DNA from: Erodium maritimum | Lineage: Eukaryota > Streptophyta > Magnoliopsida > Geraniales > Geraniaceae | Direction: 5' to 3' | Assembly (NCBI GenBank): GCA_963921825.1 | Contig: OY997595.1 | Span: forward strand, 13,199,228-13,263,227 | Length of the DNA: 64,000 nt | In this document: positions 22,503 through 34,069 of the stretch, piece by piece | How positions within the stretch are numbered: position 1 is the stretch's first letter | Layout of the letters: each line of letters opens with the position of its first letter | Translations under genes and position numbers: made by a program | The notes under the pieces: model-generated | What the model saw: only the letters and a program-made list of their open reading frames with translations | Databases searched by the model: none | Told to the model about the DNA's origin: nothing

Positions 22503-23498
22503 ATGGAGACCAAGACTAGCAGTAAAGGAGTCATGAAGAATGTGATCAAGAAGCAGCTCAAGAGAGGTCTGTGGAGACCAGAAGAAGACTCGATCCTCAA
22601 AAACTATGTACAAACTCACGGTGAAGGCAACTGGGCCTCTGTTTCTGAAAAATTAGGTGCATACATGCTAATATTCTCTTTCCCTACATGATCAAGAATT
22701 GGGCAAGTTTTATTTTCTGATATGTCTATTACTTCTACTGAATAATATGTCACAGGTTTGATGAGAGGTGGGAAGAGTTGCAGGCTAAGATGGAAGAATT
22801 ACCTGAGACCCAACATCAAACGTGGCTGTATGTCTCAAGAGGAAGAAGACCTTATCATTCGAATGCATAAGCTTCTAGGCAACCGGTTCGTACCTATAAT
22901 CTTCACTTGAAAACATTAATATTTTGAACCAAACAATTATTCCTATTATGTGACTAATAGTTGAGATTGGCTTACATATTGTATGTGTAGGTGGTCACTG
23001 ATAGCTGGTAGGCTTCCTGGTAGAACGGACAATGAGGTGAAGAACTACTGGAATACACATTTGAGCAAGGGAAATACCCACTCAAGCCAGAGAAACCTTA
23101 GAGGCAAAAGAAAAGCCATGGACTCCTCCCACCAACACACTAACAACAAAGAACAAGAACCCACTAAAATATTTCCTGTTAACAAGAGAGCTCAGCCATT
23201 ATGTAACCCTCTTGAGCCCAGTTGCAGCACCACCAGTAGTACTGCTCCAAACCACGCTAGTCGAGGATGTGATGCTGGAAGAAAGGAAGATAGTGCTGTC
23301 ACAGTTTCGAGTACTGATCATCCATCTTGGATAGAGGACTTGAAGAGCTTCAGCTATGGAGATAAAGAATCTTCATTCGTAACCAATTATGCAGCATTGG
23401 CAATTGATGAGGAATCTTTCATGCCATACTTTGATTCTTTTCTTCTGTTTGGAGCACTAGATTTTAATGCAAATACTGATTACATGAACCCAATCTGA
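22503..23498 (+). CDS. MYB82: R2R3-MYB transcription factor, MYB82-like
   Basis: Three exons (22503-22656, 22756-22885, 22991-23498) join to 263 aa; both introns sit at the positions conserved in most plant R2R3-MYBs. R2 starts [18 protein letters not shown]3 includes [20 protein letters not shown] and [18 protein letters not shown]3 carries the bHLH-interaction signature DLxxRxxxLxxxxxxLxxxR in full, so it likely works with an R/B-like bHLH and a TTG1-type WD40 protein. The R2R3 sequence is closest, from memory, to MYB82, with relatives WER/GL1 and TT2; MYB82 acts in trichome formation in Arabidopsis. The C-terminal tail (about 155 aa) is Ser/Thr rich and ends with an acidic, Phe-rich segment that may activate transcription. 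I chose ATG 22503 over the upstream in-frame GTG at 22491. Confidence 0.88.
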
Positions 23499-24124
23499 TA
23501 CTGTTACGTATAGGAACTTCTCGTGTACCTTCTGGGGAGTAGTTCCTCGGAATTTAGCAGCATAATAAAGCTAGTTGCACCAAACTTGAATAAGCGCTTT
23601 AATTTTGTCCTGCACACTATAAGGGGTTCTCTATAAACTTGTGTTGTGCTGCTATTACTGATATGTAACAAGTCATCAAGAATATGGAACATGTAACCAG
23701 TCAATGTACACTTCAACAACTAAGTGGCTCCTGGCACTGGCAGCTTAATGGAAAATAATGCTTCCTCAGTGAATCATTTCAATTTCCCCTTTTCAGAGTG
23801 GTGGGTCAATCATAATTTTCTTTCTTGATCAACCTCAAATCTTGAACGGTCCTGTACAAGAGAATACACGTGAAAAAGAAAAGTACAGCCTGCAAGTACA
23901 AAGCATGCATATCAGTGTTCCATAAGGCAAGGGAATTTCCCCCCAACCTGCTTTAAGTACCTCTTTGACAAGAAAATGAAAAGGAGACCCCTTACCCTTT
24001 CACGGGCGGCATTAGAAGGTAGACTGAATTTGATTGTTTAATATATTGATAATTACAGGAAGAAGCAAAGTAATGTGTTTAGAAGAAATACGAACTGACA
24101 AATGTTGCCCAAGGGAAACCGAGT
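23499..24124. other. Short convergent intergenic region
   Basis: The region lies between the stop codons of the MYB gene (plus) and the Rab-GAP gene (minus) and should contain both 3' untranslated regions. No other feature is seen. Confidence 0.5.
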
Positions 24125-27100
24125 TTACAATATTTCATCTTCAAGTTGAGAATTTAACAAATCATCCTCAAGAGGCAATGAGGGTGGAGTTCCTGGTGGG
24201 ATGCTGGCAGCACCATTCTCACCGGCACATAGGCACAGAGCCTCTGCCTCCCTGAGGGTTGCATCAAGGTTGATTTGACCGCTCAGCTCATTGGTGAACT
24301 TCAACAGTGTGTCAAAGTCCATCTGCTCCCCGATAATCTTGTTGCGGTATTTCTTCAAAACTGCAACACATGCATAGAGGTGCAGATGCTCGGACGGGTA
24401 ATGTGTCCACAATGCTTCCCACAAACACATCGTCTTCTCATATTCAAATTCCCTAAGAAAGGAAAATGGCATAGAGGGTCATATAAACATAGGTGTAGAT
24501 GATAAAAAAAATCAAGGAAACATAGTATAACATGAAACTTAAGCACACACAGTGTACGCTCAAAATACAAGCAATAAGCAGTTATCTCATAAGAATAACT
24601 CACGGAATCATGAAAGAGAACATAATCAGTCGAAATGAATATGCAGTACCTGATATCTTACCTTTTAAATTGTATTAGAATCCAGCGGAAACAAAAGAAA
24701 TAATTCAAGCAATCATTCTGGCTAAAATAGTTGTGCAATGGTGCGTCCAATAACTCCACGAGCTGCCAAACATCGAGATATCAGAATTAAGCAGGAATGT
24801 AACCCATAAACAACAAAAGACAACATCAAAGTTTTAGTAAAATATTTAATTGAAATTCACAGCTATTCATGTCAATTCAATTTGAAAAAAGAGATGAAAA
24901 GTGGGTCTAATAAAACTGTTATAGACTTACAATCAAACACATGAAATGAACAAATTTAGTACCTATATTTTTATACTCATTTTCGGACTTCTTTCTACAA
25001 TGATGTGCACCTCATTCAAGTAGATGAGTAATAAGTTCAAACAATAATTTAGTTGAATCTTGATAAATTAGAAAATGTCCATATCCCTCAAATATAATAA
25101 TTTGAATTGAATTATAAAATTACCGATTCAATCATAGATATGAGCACGTAGACTAACTAGTAGCCTGGTGTAGTCTTTTGCAGTAATTGTTAGTGATCCC
25201 AAACTCCAGTTAAGCAGAAGAAAAAAAATAACAACTGGATGCTGGTCTAGCTATGCAATCAAGGAAAAAATCCAAGTTCATCTCCAACACAACCATATCA
25301 ACATCCCAAATACAACACAGTAGTTAAAATTGCAAGGTGTCGTGCCATTCTTAGTTTTAGTGTTTTAAAAATCTTGGTTAGTAATTCAGATGTTTGAAAA
25401 TGAGAACTTGTTTTGGTAAAGCATGCCTGTTTCAAGAGTTAGATTTTATTTTTCTTTTGTTACAATATAGTTACTTTTTTTAACAGATTGAATCGAGACA
25501 ATTGGACATCTGAATCTGATAGAAATGATATCTTGACAAGACTACAGAGTCAAATTCATGGGAATTATTTGACTGTCTAGACTAAAGAAACAGGAGTAAA
25601 ATGTACAAGAAATATACACATTAGAACTCAGATTTTAATCTAGATTCAACTTGAATATACTTAGTAATAGTATCCACTGGATTTAAAGTCAAATTTCGAC
25701 ACACATAATTAGATAAATTCTAATTGCAAAGTGAAAACAGCAAAGTAATACAGGGCATTGCTAGACCAAAACTCAAGTGACTAGGAGAGAGACCTTGGTT
25801 AGTGCAAGAAGTTGAGAGTGCATGCCACTCTGGTCACGGTTGAAGTTTGGTCCAAGTCGTTCCAGCAGTGCAACAAAACACCAAAATGATTCCGATTCAT
25901 CTCTCATTACATATAGTATTGGGGATAAAAAATCGCTCATGCCCTACAGCAAGAAAAAAAATAAGTCCACTATATATGGGTAGAAGATTGACAACCCAAA
26001 CTGTGTATACACAATAGAGTAAGGAAAATGAAGTTATATCTATAAGCACCATATAGAGAGAAACTTTTAGAGACAATGCAACATGATAAAGCAATAAAAA
26101 AATGCTTGTACCAAGCAGATAATGTAAAATATATCTGCAGAGAATAGAAATCACTTAGTAATGCTATAGCAGCATCAGTGTGACTAAGTTCTGCATTAAA
26201 CATTTAACATTAACATTGATGAATAAAATTAACATTAGCTTTAGCATCAGTGTGACTAAGTTCTCCTATGGAGTTTTTGTTGAGATGAATAAAATTACGT
26301 ATTTTTTGTGGATAAAAAAACATTGGGATAATTGTCAAAACATGCACTAAAGTTTCGTCCACAAATGAAATAGTGCACAATGTTTCGTCCACGTTGTGTG
26401 GCTACCCTAAAGTTTTGTCCACGAACATTTGTTAGTAAAATTACTTATGAAACCTAAATCAGCAAATTACTTTAGGGTAGCCACACAACGTGGACAAAAC
26501 GTTGTGCACTATTTCATTTGTGTACGAAACTTTAGGGTAGCCACACAGCGTGGACGAAACGTTGTGCACTATTTCATTTTGTGGACGAAACTTTAGGGTA
26601 GCCACACAACGTGGACGAAACGTTGTGCACTATTTCATTTGTGGACGAAACTTTAGTGCATGTTTTGACGATTATCCCAAAAACATTTAACATTAACATT
26701 AACATGAGAAAAGATTATTTGGAAGCCTTCAGGTCTTGGCTTAGTGAATAAGGTTGCAAATAGCACTCACTGAGCTGGCTCAATTTTATATGAACGAAAA
26801 TTACTAAAATACTCATCATGTTAAAAAATTAAAGCATGTATGTTAGTTGCAGACATGACCCCCTTAAATATTTCTTTTAATACATTATATGTAATGGATA
26901 TGGTGTAGAATTGAAGAGCAGGAGTGTGGGGTGAATAAATAACTAAACTGGTTCACTTAAATGCTTGTTAAGGTCCCATGGATGTGAAGTCGATGATTTC
27001 ATGAACCCAACATCAACCAAACATGAGCAAATCCATGCAATTGAAAGTATTCCAACAAAAACAACTGGAGTGATAATCACCTGGCAGTAACCAAGATCAA

Positions 27101-30100
27101 AATTGTAAAATGAGTAGGTCAACAGGATGTCATGCAAAAGATCAACATTTGGATTGTCATCCCCCTCGTAGAAAGAGAGTGATCTATCAGTCCTCACCTT
27201 AAGAGAAAATGAAAAGGCCAAAGGTAAGCATTAAGCATTAAAAGATGTTGCTGTAATAAATTTATACAATCAAATTTGTATTAAAAGTACAACATCAGTT
27301 TTGATAAATTTATGCATACCACATCTTTGTCAACAAGGCCTTTCCGCTCCCTGAATTTTGTAAATCTTTTTGCTTGTTCTGGAGAAATACTCTGCACAAC
27401 AAGTGGGGAAGACATAAATTACAATACATAGACAAATCTACCAAAGATACAGAAGCAAGAGGTGATGACTGATATAAGGGAACTCAAATTTGTAACTAGG
27501 TATTATATGCTTAGGCAGTAGATCCTCTTTCATCTAGAATTTATGTACTTTTAGAAAGGCAAAAGAGCATTGGAGCCCTGGATGTGAAATATACTTAATG
27601 GAAGGAACAAGTGGGCAAGACAGTCACTAAGCCCTAAAAACTTCAAAGCTATCTCCTTTCATAAGAGGAACGGTGGAATGAAACAAAACAAAAGAGCAAG
27701 GGATAAATCCAATCAACCTTTCCCATTATTGCATCCAATCCCAAAGCATAAATCTCAGAGACAGACATATAATACCAAAAGTAATGTTTGAATGCTGAAC
27801 TATGAAGCATTAGATGGGACAAGATGTTACCAAGTATCAAAAGCAAGAAAAGGGTGGATTGACAATGCATGAATACTGATTATTCTAACTACAGAAAGGC
27901 AAAAAAAAAAAGGAAGCAACAGTTTTATAGGACAATGGGCTCTCTAAGACATACCATAAGCAAATACGGAGTGGGAACTATTAAAGTGGCTGCAGAAAAA
28001 ATGGTTATGATCATAGCAACATGCAATAGGGTAAGGTGTATGTCAAACCTTCCACTGGAGTTTTATCGCCTCATATTCCGACTTTTTGATGGCCTTGGTA
28101 TGTTCCCTCTCTGCATATGTTGATCCATATGCATGGTATCCCAATAATAATGGCCAAACCTATAGCCACAATATACACACCATTAATAAGGAAGTGCATT
28201 TTAAAAATAGCAGTATATTTTCTTAGCACTAATGTTGCATCTGTTAGCACCCTGCAATAACATAGTACGAAATACAAACCTCTTTCCGCAATTCATGCTC
28301 AACTCCTCCATAAAATATTCTCTTTCTTAAAGCCTCTGAATCCACAACTCTTCCTTCAGAATCCACGAAAATGGCCCACTGCAAATAGAACTCTAATTTA
28401 GGAGGATAATAAATATAACCATGTTCAAGCAGATGCAAAAGCAATTGTCAGACTGAACAATGAAAGATGAAAATGTGTATCATTAAATGAGAAAACTCCA
28501 CCAATGGCTACCATATGAGTCCACATTAACAGGTGTTTGCAATAGCAGAACTTCAAGGAACATATCACCCACCAATAGCTACCATATGAGTCCACATTAA
28601 CAGGTGTTTGCAATAGCAAAATTTCAAGGAACATATCACCCAGAAATTTGAAGGCATATAACCTACCTCTTCAGTTCCCAGGGGTGGTTGTCGTGGTTTT
28701 CCCCACACTAGACTCGTTTTATCAAACTGCCACAAGAAAAGAAAAAAAGTAATAAAAATCATAATAATAGCATCCCAAATAATTTGGTAGCTAAAGATAG
28801 GCATACCTGGAGCATTACATTACACTTTTCGTTTCCATGGTCTAACAGTTGTGACTAGTGCATTTTATATTTCATTGGCGACACATAAGCGAGCAATAGC
28901 ACTCTACTTTACGAGGCCATTTATGCATATAAGTTTGTTTTTGACAGTATAAGCAGGCACGACGAAAAGTTAGTGCATGTTATGCAGGTTTTTAGCTGCA
29001 TAGGAGAGTTGATTATAAAAAAACACCACTTACACTGACAACTGAAGTAAACAAACATATGGGATTTGCTTGAGCTTGAATTTCACATGGTATTACCATC
29101 TCAAATTCATGTTGAGTCGACAATTAATACCAGGATATGTTAAAGCAGTTATTTCATTCAATGTCCCGAGAACTGAGATAAATAGCACGAGATTACCTCT
29201 TGGGGATCTGTGATTATGGGAACTTCCTCAGTTACTTTATCCCCATCATGTGTTGCATCCAGATGATAGTCAACGAGAGAGGAGTCACGAGTCCTCATAT
29301 CAGTGGGAGAGAAGTCACAAGTTCTCATGGCAGTGGAAGAGAAGTCACGAGTTCGCATATCATCATTGCTATGACTTTCACGGAAGAGTTGGGAAGTTGT
29401 CTCCCGGGCAAATCTGGTAACTCGAGAAAATTTCTCTAATAGTTGAATGGAGAGGTCTCGGTCCTTAACCTTTTGCCTTAGCCTCCCTCTGTATTGAGAA
29501 ATATTGGAACATTCATTTTCAATGCCACCATCAGTCTTTTTCCAGTTTACATGTAAAGAAGACTGATCAACGGGAAGGGACACAGATTGGTCGTGGGAAA
29601 AGGAGATGGCCCTAGGCAGCTCCAAAGAAGACAATGTTTTCTGTGGAAAGTAATGGAAAGATTCATTAACAGAAAACAATAGCATTGTCCATTCATGAAG
29701 ATCTAATGCGTACCTGGAGGGGATTTTGAAAATCATTGACGACAAATACATTTGAATCATTTGCTGACCTGCAAATATGCTCATTAATAAGAAAGTAGCT
29801 AAAATAAGGAAACATGTGACCAAATTGGATTCCCATTCTTTCCATTTTTCTCCATTCTTCTTACGAGCAAGGCCGGACTGATTAAATAAAGTAAATAAAT
29901 TAAGCACACTAGTCCAACAGTTTTAACCATTTGAGAATCAGTATTCTGCTCTAGAAACACAAATTAGCACAAATAATGGAGGGTGGAATATACTAGTTAG
30001 CAGTTATAACAGGGAAATCCCAAATAAATGTCATGCTTAAGAAATAACCAACCTCACGATAAAAACATGTTGCTTTATTGTAGAAAGGAGCTGACGGAGT

Positions 30101-30412
30101 CCACCATTGTAAAAGTAAAGAGGAGGATATGCAAGCCCTACAATATATATTTTATCAACCTACTGTACTGAGACATGTAAAGCAAAACAAATACCACCTC
30201 ACGCAATGGAGCATAAGCAGTATCAAGTGATGTTGGTTATACCTGATGACAGAACAACAATAATGTACTGCCACCCGAATGCTGGAGTGTGCCGCCCAAT
30301 AGAACTTATTTCCGTAAAAGGCACTGCCCTTATGGTGTATAGATTCCTATCTACATCAAACAAAAACAAGAACACTTAGCAACTAGCCAAAACAAGTAAC
30401 CATGTACCATAT

Positions 30413-30453
<41 letters not shown>

Positions 30454-31461
30454 CTAGAGCTCACCTTTCTCAGAGAGACTTGCAGTTGAGTTTTGCCCTT
30501 TGTACGGAATCCATGACTACATTCATTAATCGAACAAAAGAGAACTTTAAATTCAAACAAGAAAGAACTCTATGTCACCTCATTATGCTAAAGTCAAACA
30601 TTAAATCATAACTCACATATATGAAACGTATCAGATAATAACAAGTTTCACGTTATTAATTCTCAAAATGTATCAAAATCTGTTAAGTGTGACGAACGCC
30701 ATGAAATACCAGTCACATGCTTGTCACGTGCTCTAAAACTTTCCTAAAACGGAAACTTCAACTTTTCGTTTATTCTCAAATCATAACTTCAACTTTTCGT
30801 TTATTGTCAAATCATAACCATGAACTATCAACTTTTCTTGTTACTCACTTAACGGCAGTTAGACTTGCGGACGAAAAATGCAATAGTTGTTGGTCAACGT
30901 TACTACATGACAATTTACGTTTGCTTAGTTAGGATTTAGCAATAAACGAAAGGTGGGCGTGCGGACATGGAGTAACCCCTTCAACAATAATCTCCACAAA
31001 CACATGGTAAGCAATTTAGAAAAATGAACTAAAAACATAAATTAGCACGGAAATTACCATAAACAGGGAAGATCCTTGCTTAATCAACTTCAATCTCCCG
31101 CTAATCCTCTGGGACGCGAATTGGGATGGATGGATTGTAACATTATCTTTCACGAACACCACTTCGGATCCTTCCGGCTCACTCGCCCTGCTAACACTAC
31201 TATCGCTCGAAATCATACTCGCGGACCCCTAAACCCAATCAACGAAGAAAACAGCTCAAAACCTAATCCATTACAATTACACAAAGCAATTGAATGAAAA
31301 TAGATGCGAAAATGAAGCACGCGATTGTTTTGTTGGAAGCAAGCGTATCGAAACTGAAGGGCTCGACGGAGAAGTATGGAGATCGATGGATTGCTTACTT
31401 GTTGCTGAGAAGCAGCATAGTCGGCCTCATCGGACAAGTCGTGCAATTCGGTTTCCTGCAT
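24125..31461 (-). CDS. TBC-domain Rab GTPase-activating protein (GYP7/TBC1D15-like)
   Basis: Fifteen exons join to 671 aa: 31461-31399, 31228-31058, 30516-30465, 30350-30243, 30137-30053, 29768-29714, 29640-29197, 28726-28667, 28378-28280, 28159-28049, 27391-27320, 27197-27081, 25943-25794, 24762-24662, 24452-24125. All introns are GT..AG in phase. The N terminus (about 30-165) is the lipid-binding-like domain of the GYP7/TBC1D15 group (DNVTIHPSQFASQRISGRLK). The TBC domain starts near residue 370 (RKEVWPLLLG) and has both catalytic fingers: arginine R442 in VDKDVVRTDR and glutamine Q479 in YCQGMSD. An insert (about residues 179-326) is Ser/Asp rich and includes three MRTRDFS-type repeats. 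It should accelerate GTP hydrolysis by a Rab protein in endomembrane traffic; which Rab is unknown. The start is supported by MQETELHDLSDEADYAAS, typical for plant members. Confidence 0.92.
26325..26678. repeat. Mutator-type MITE with 9-bp TSD and internal tandem copies
   Basis: Located in intron 12 of the Rab-GAP gene. The ends GGGATAATTGTCAAAACATG and CATGTTTTGACGATTATCCC are inverted, and identical 9-bp repeats AAAAACATT flank it (26316-26324, 26679-26687). The right arm contains three successive copies of a 60-bp unit starting TTTAGGGTAGCCACACA at 26471, 26531 and 26592; the left arm has only one counterpart. Confidence 0.88.
30417..30450. repeat. (GA)17 microsatellite in Rab-GAP intron 3
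   Basis: Seventeen uninterrupted GA units, which read as TC in the transcript and lie about 15 bases after the exon 3 donor. Length is likely variable between individuals. Confidence 0.95.
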
Positions 31462-31484
31462 CGTCGTGGCCTGTGTGCGAGCTT

Positions 31485-31518
31485 GAAGAAGAAGAAGAAG
31501 AAGAAGAAGAAGAAGAAG
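31485..31518. repeat. (GAA)11 microsatellite in the Rab-GAP leader
   Basis: Eleven GAA units, read as CTT repeats on the transcribed minus strand and lying 24-57 bases before the ATG, so probably in the 5' untranslated region. CT-rich tracts are common in plant leaders. Confidence 0.9.
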
Positions 31519-31885
31519 GGTTGAGTTTTCTTCCAGACGAAGGAAATGGAAATGGCGCGGATGGAGGTCAGGAAGTGACGGCGAAAGGAGGCGTGTGGGG
31601 TCCTTCCGGTACAGTCAGCTACGGTCCGGTACTGATTGGACTCAAAAACCCAAGTTCCTCAGTAGTACGCAACATTACCTTGGTTTGTCCGCATGTTGAC
31701 CAAAGCTGATAGGTCAACGGTAAATCGAGATTCAAGCTTAGTGTTTGCGTTTAAGTTTTTGGATTAAATTGAATTTTAAATTTTTGACACGCAAATTGCA
31801 ATCACATGAACTATTGTTTTCCGTGTGAAATCTCATGTGATATTCATCATATCAATCTAACATACGCGTAAAGAGATATATGTTT
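31519..31885 (-). promoter_or_regulatory. Presumed promoter of the Rab-GAP gene
   Basis: Upstream region of the minus-strand gene. I recognise no TATA box. The proximal 200 bases are GC-richer than the rest. Confidence 0.3.
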
Positions 31886-32030
31886 GAGTTAAATATTGAA
31901 ATATATTCTTAAATATTGATCACGATTCACGAACACTATAAAATATTGGTCACGCGATTCAGTTAGTGAAAATAGACAGAATATTTCATTATGTTAGCCA
32001 TGTGACAGTTAGTTGAGAGTAAAATGACGA
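31886..32030. repeat. Single arm of the 39712-type foldback MITE
   Basis: GAGTTAAATATTGAAATATA followed by TATTGGTCACGCGATTC, GAATATTTCATTATGTTAG and CATGTGAC follows the left arm of the intact element. The inverse arm is absent, so this is a half element. Confidence 0.6.
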
Positions 32031-32099
32031 TTTTGACTTTACTCATACCAAACTTATGACTTTAATAGGGGGAATTACTATTTTATTCTTATTTTATAA

Positions 32100-32790
32100 T
32101 AACCTTATTGGGTAAACTCCTTCCAATTCCATCAGGTAGTTCTTCCATTGTTAGTGCATGCAGTCAAGACTACCCAACATCCCGAGGAATCCATGTTCCT
32201 CATTCACCACTAATATCCGATTCATATTAACTTGTATAGGGTTTCGTAGATGAGTTTATTTGAACACCTTAATTATTGTCTTGCAACAAAAAAATCATGC
32301 ACTCAAGAGTCGTGCTCTCTTCTATTATGAGGTACTTGTCAATGTCATCAGTTGTAGTTCCATAACACAATTACCTAATGGTTGTTGTATACTTTTGATA
32401 TATAGAGAATGAAACCTATCCCAAGATGCTGATGTCTTCCTGGAAGTATGCATCGTGGTGTTCCAATGCATGCACAATACGCGTTTACACATCCTTGTGC
32501 ATTTGGAAATGACGATAAAATTGAAGCTGGTTGTAAACCGGGTTGCTACAAAACGCAGTATACGTTCATGCCCAACAACTATCTTGATGTACCGTTTCTT
32601 CGAACGTAGTGGCGCCGCAAGTGGTAGGTTCACGACTCGATTAAACATCATTTGAACCTCTAGGAATGGATTCATGATTCCACTTTCGATTATATGTTCT
32701 AGTTGTTGCTCGTGTTGCCTCTTATTGGCGATAAACGTCAAATTTTCTTCTTCGGAATAGTTCGTCATTGAATCGAACAAAGAAGAATGT
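32100..32790 (-). pseudogene. Decayed PIF/Harbinger transposase
   Basis: Read on the minus strand, this gives pieces of a plant Harbinger nuclease in correct order: an Arg/Lys-rich N-terminal piece with KKRYIK and GHER near 32600, and GFLGMLGSLDCMH, the first catalytic Asp region, near 32190-32155, followed by an in-frame stop where Trp is usual. Several frameshifts separate the pieces. The element is non-functional. Confidence 0.6.
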
Positions 32791-32799
32791 AGGACAATA

Positions 32800-33499
32800 A
32801 TTTAAAGATGAGAGAGTAGAATCACAAGTTGTAGTTTTTATGTACAAAAACAACTCGATTTATAGTAGCTTGTATCAGTTAACATTTAGTTTGGTCTTTA
32901 AGTTTGAGTATTCCAGCAACAAATATAAATTCTTTCAGGGGTCAATTATTGGTCAACCCAAAAAATAGTCGCTGGCGTTGACATTTCATGCGGTGTTATT
33001 AATTATGTCGCTGCCAAACCATCTCACAGATACGCCGGGTTTTCGGCCTCCACCATGCCGATTGCCCCGACATATACAAAACCTCTTGTCCAAAACGCCT
33101 ATATTTCACTGCCGATTACAAAAACTATATGTTAGTGTGTTAGATTAAAAGAAAAATTACAAAAACTAACCTTCTAATGATTTTTTCGTCTCAAAAACTA
33201 ATCCATCATGATCTATATTGTCAGTTCCTACGTACATACCTGGTAGAAGATCAAACCACATGTATCTACTCCTTTCATTTATTTTTTGGACAAAAAACTT
33301 CCGTTAAATGGGTGGTTATCTCATGTATATACCTATTTTTTCGGTAATTTTTATCCCAAAATATATAAAACGGATGATACAAGGTGTTTGACCTTTTTGT
33401 CAAGTATATCCGTGAAAACAAATATTACATTGAGTCAATTTTTAGCTTATTAATATTTTATGTTATAATTTTACACTACCACTTTTTTTGATCAGTTTA
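32800..33499. other. Non-coding sequence around the Harbinger remnant
   Basis: Probably the 5' flank of the decayed Harbinger element and older intergenic DNA. No gene is visible. Confidence 0.35.
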
Positions 33500-33847
33500 G
33501 AGCACGTACAACGGTCCGGTTTGGATCGAGTCATAGACTAGAATCGTGTTTTTGCGTAATCCAGGACGCGAGCCGTCCCGTTGTGACACGTGTTTTTCGC
33601 GTCTCGCGTCCCCCTAATCCGAGACCCGGGACGTGCGTCTCGGATCGCATAGTTGCTCGACACGTGTCTCATTTTTTTTAAATACAAAAAAATCAGATTT
33701 AATTAAATAAGATTGGTCCACTCACAATACGAGACCCTATACAGGAATCGCCATTATAAAACACAGTTTATTTTGAGTCTTGCATCCTACTATTTTGTAC
33801 AGTCAACATCCAAGTCCTTAACTCAAACCCTACGACTGTGTATGCTC
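33500..33847. repeat. PIF/Harbinger MITE
   Basis: A 348-bp element begins GAGCACGTACAACGG and ends TGTGTATGCTC, flanked by TTA on both sides (33497-33499 and 33848-33850). The terminal GAGCA and the TTA duplication match the Harbinger family that also supplies the ends at 19696 and 53286. Confidence 0.7.
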
Positions 33848-34069
33848 TTAGAGAGGGTACTGAACTGACCCGACCCTTATCATCTTCTTGAACTCATCAA
33901 AATTAACTACCCGTGTCATCCAAAACAACCTTTTTGATGAGCAATCCTCTAGATAAGCCATGTACAATCCTAGCTCCTCCACTAAGATCAACCCATCTTT
34001 ACCTCCATCAAAAGTCTCCTTCAAACACATCTTAAGGCGTATACGTGTCCCTAGTTTAGTATTGATCAA
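33848..34069 (-). other. Short open frame of unknown origin
   Basis: A 73-codon minus-strand frame has a protein-like composition (GGKDGLILVEELGL, KLFWMTRVV-type stretch) but no domain I recognise. It lacks an ATG and has a stop just upstream. Its stop codon abuts the Harbinger MITE. It could be a remnant of a host or transposon gene, or a chance frame. Confidence 0.2.

Noticed and set aside
26471-26660. CRISPR-like regular 60-bp repeats
   Set aside because: This is a eukaryotic MITE arm with contiguous tandem copies and no variable spacers.
30402-30611. ORF encoding an Arg-Glu repeat peptide
   Set aside because: It is a translation of the GA microsatellite in an intron.
31290-31709. A 139-codon plus-strand frame with a poly-Glu tract
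   Set aside because: It is antisense to the Rab-GAP exon 1 and its GAA microsatellite leader; no domain.
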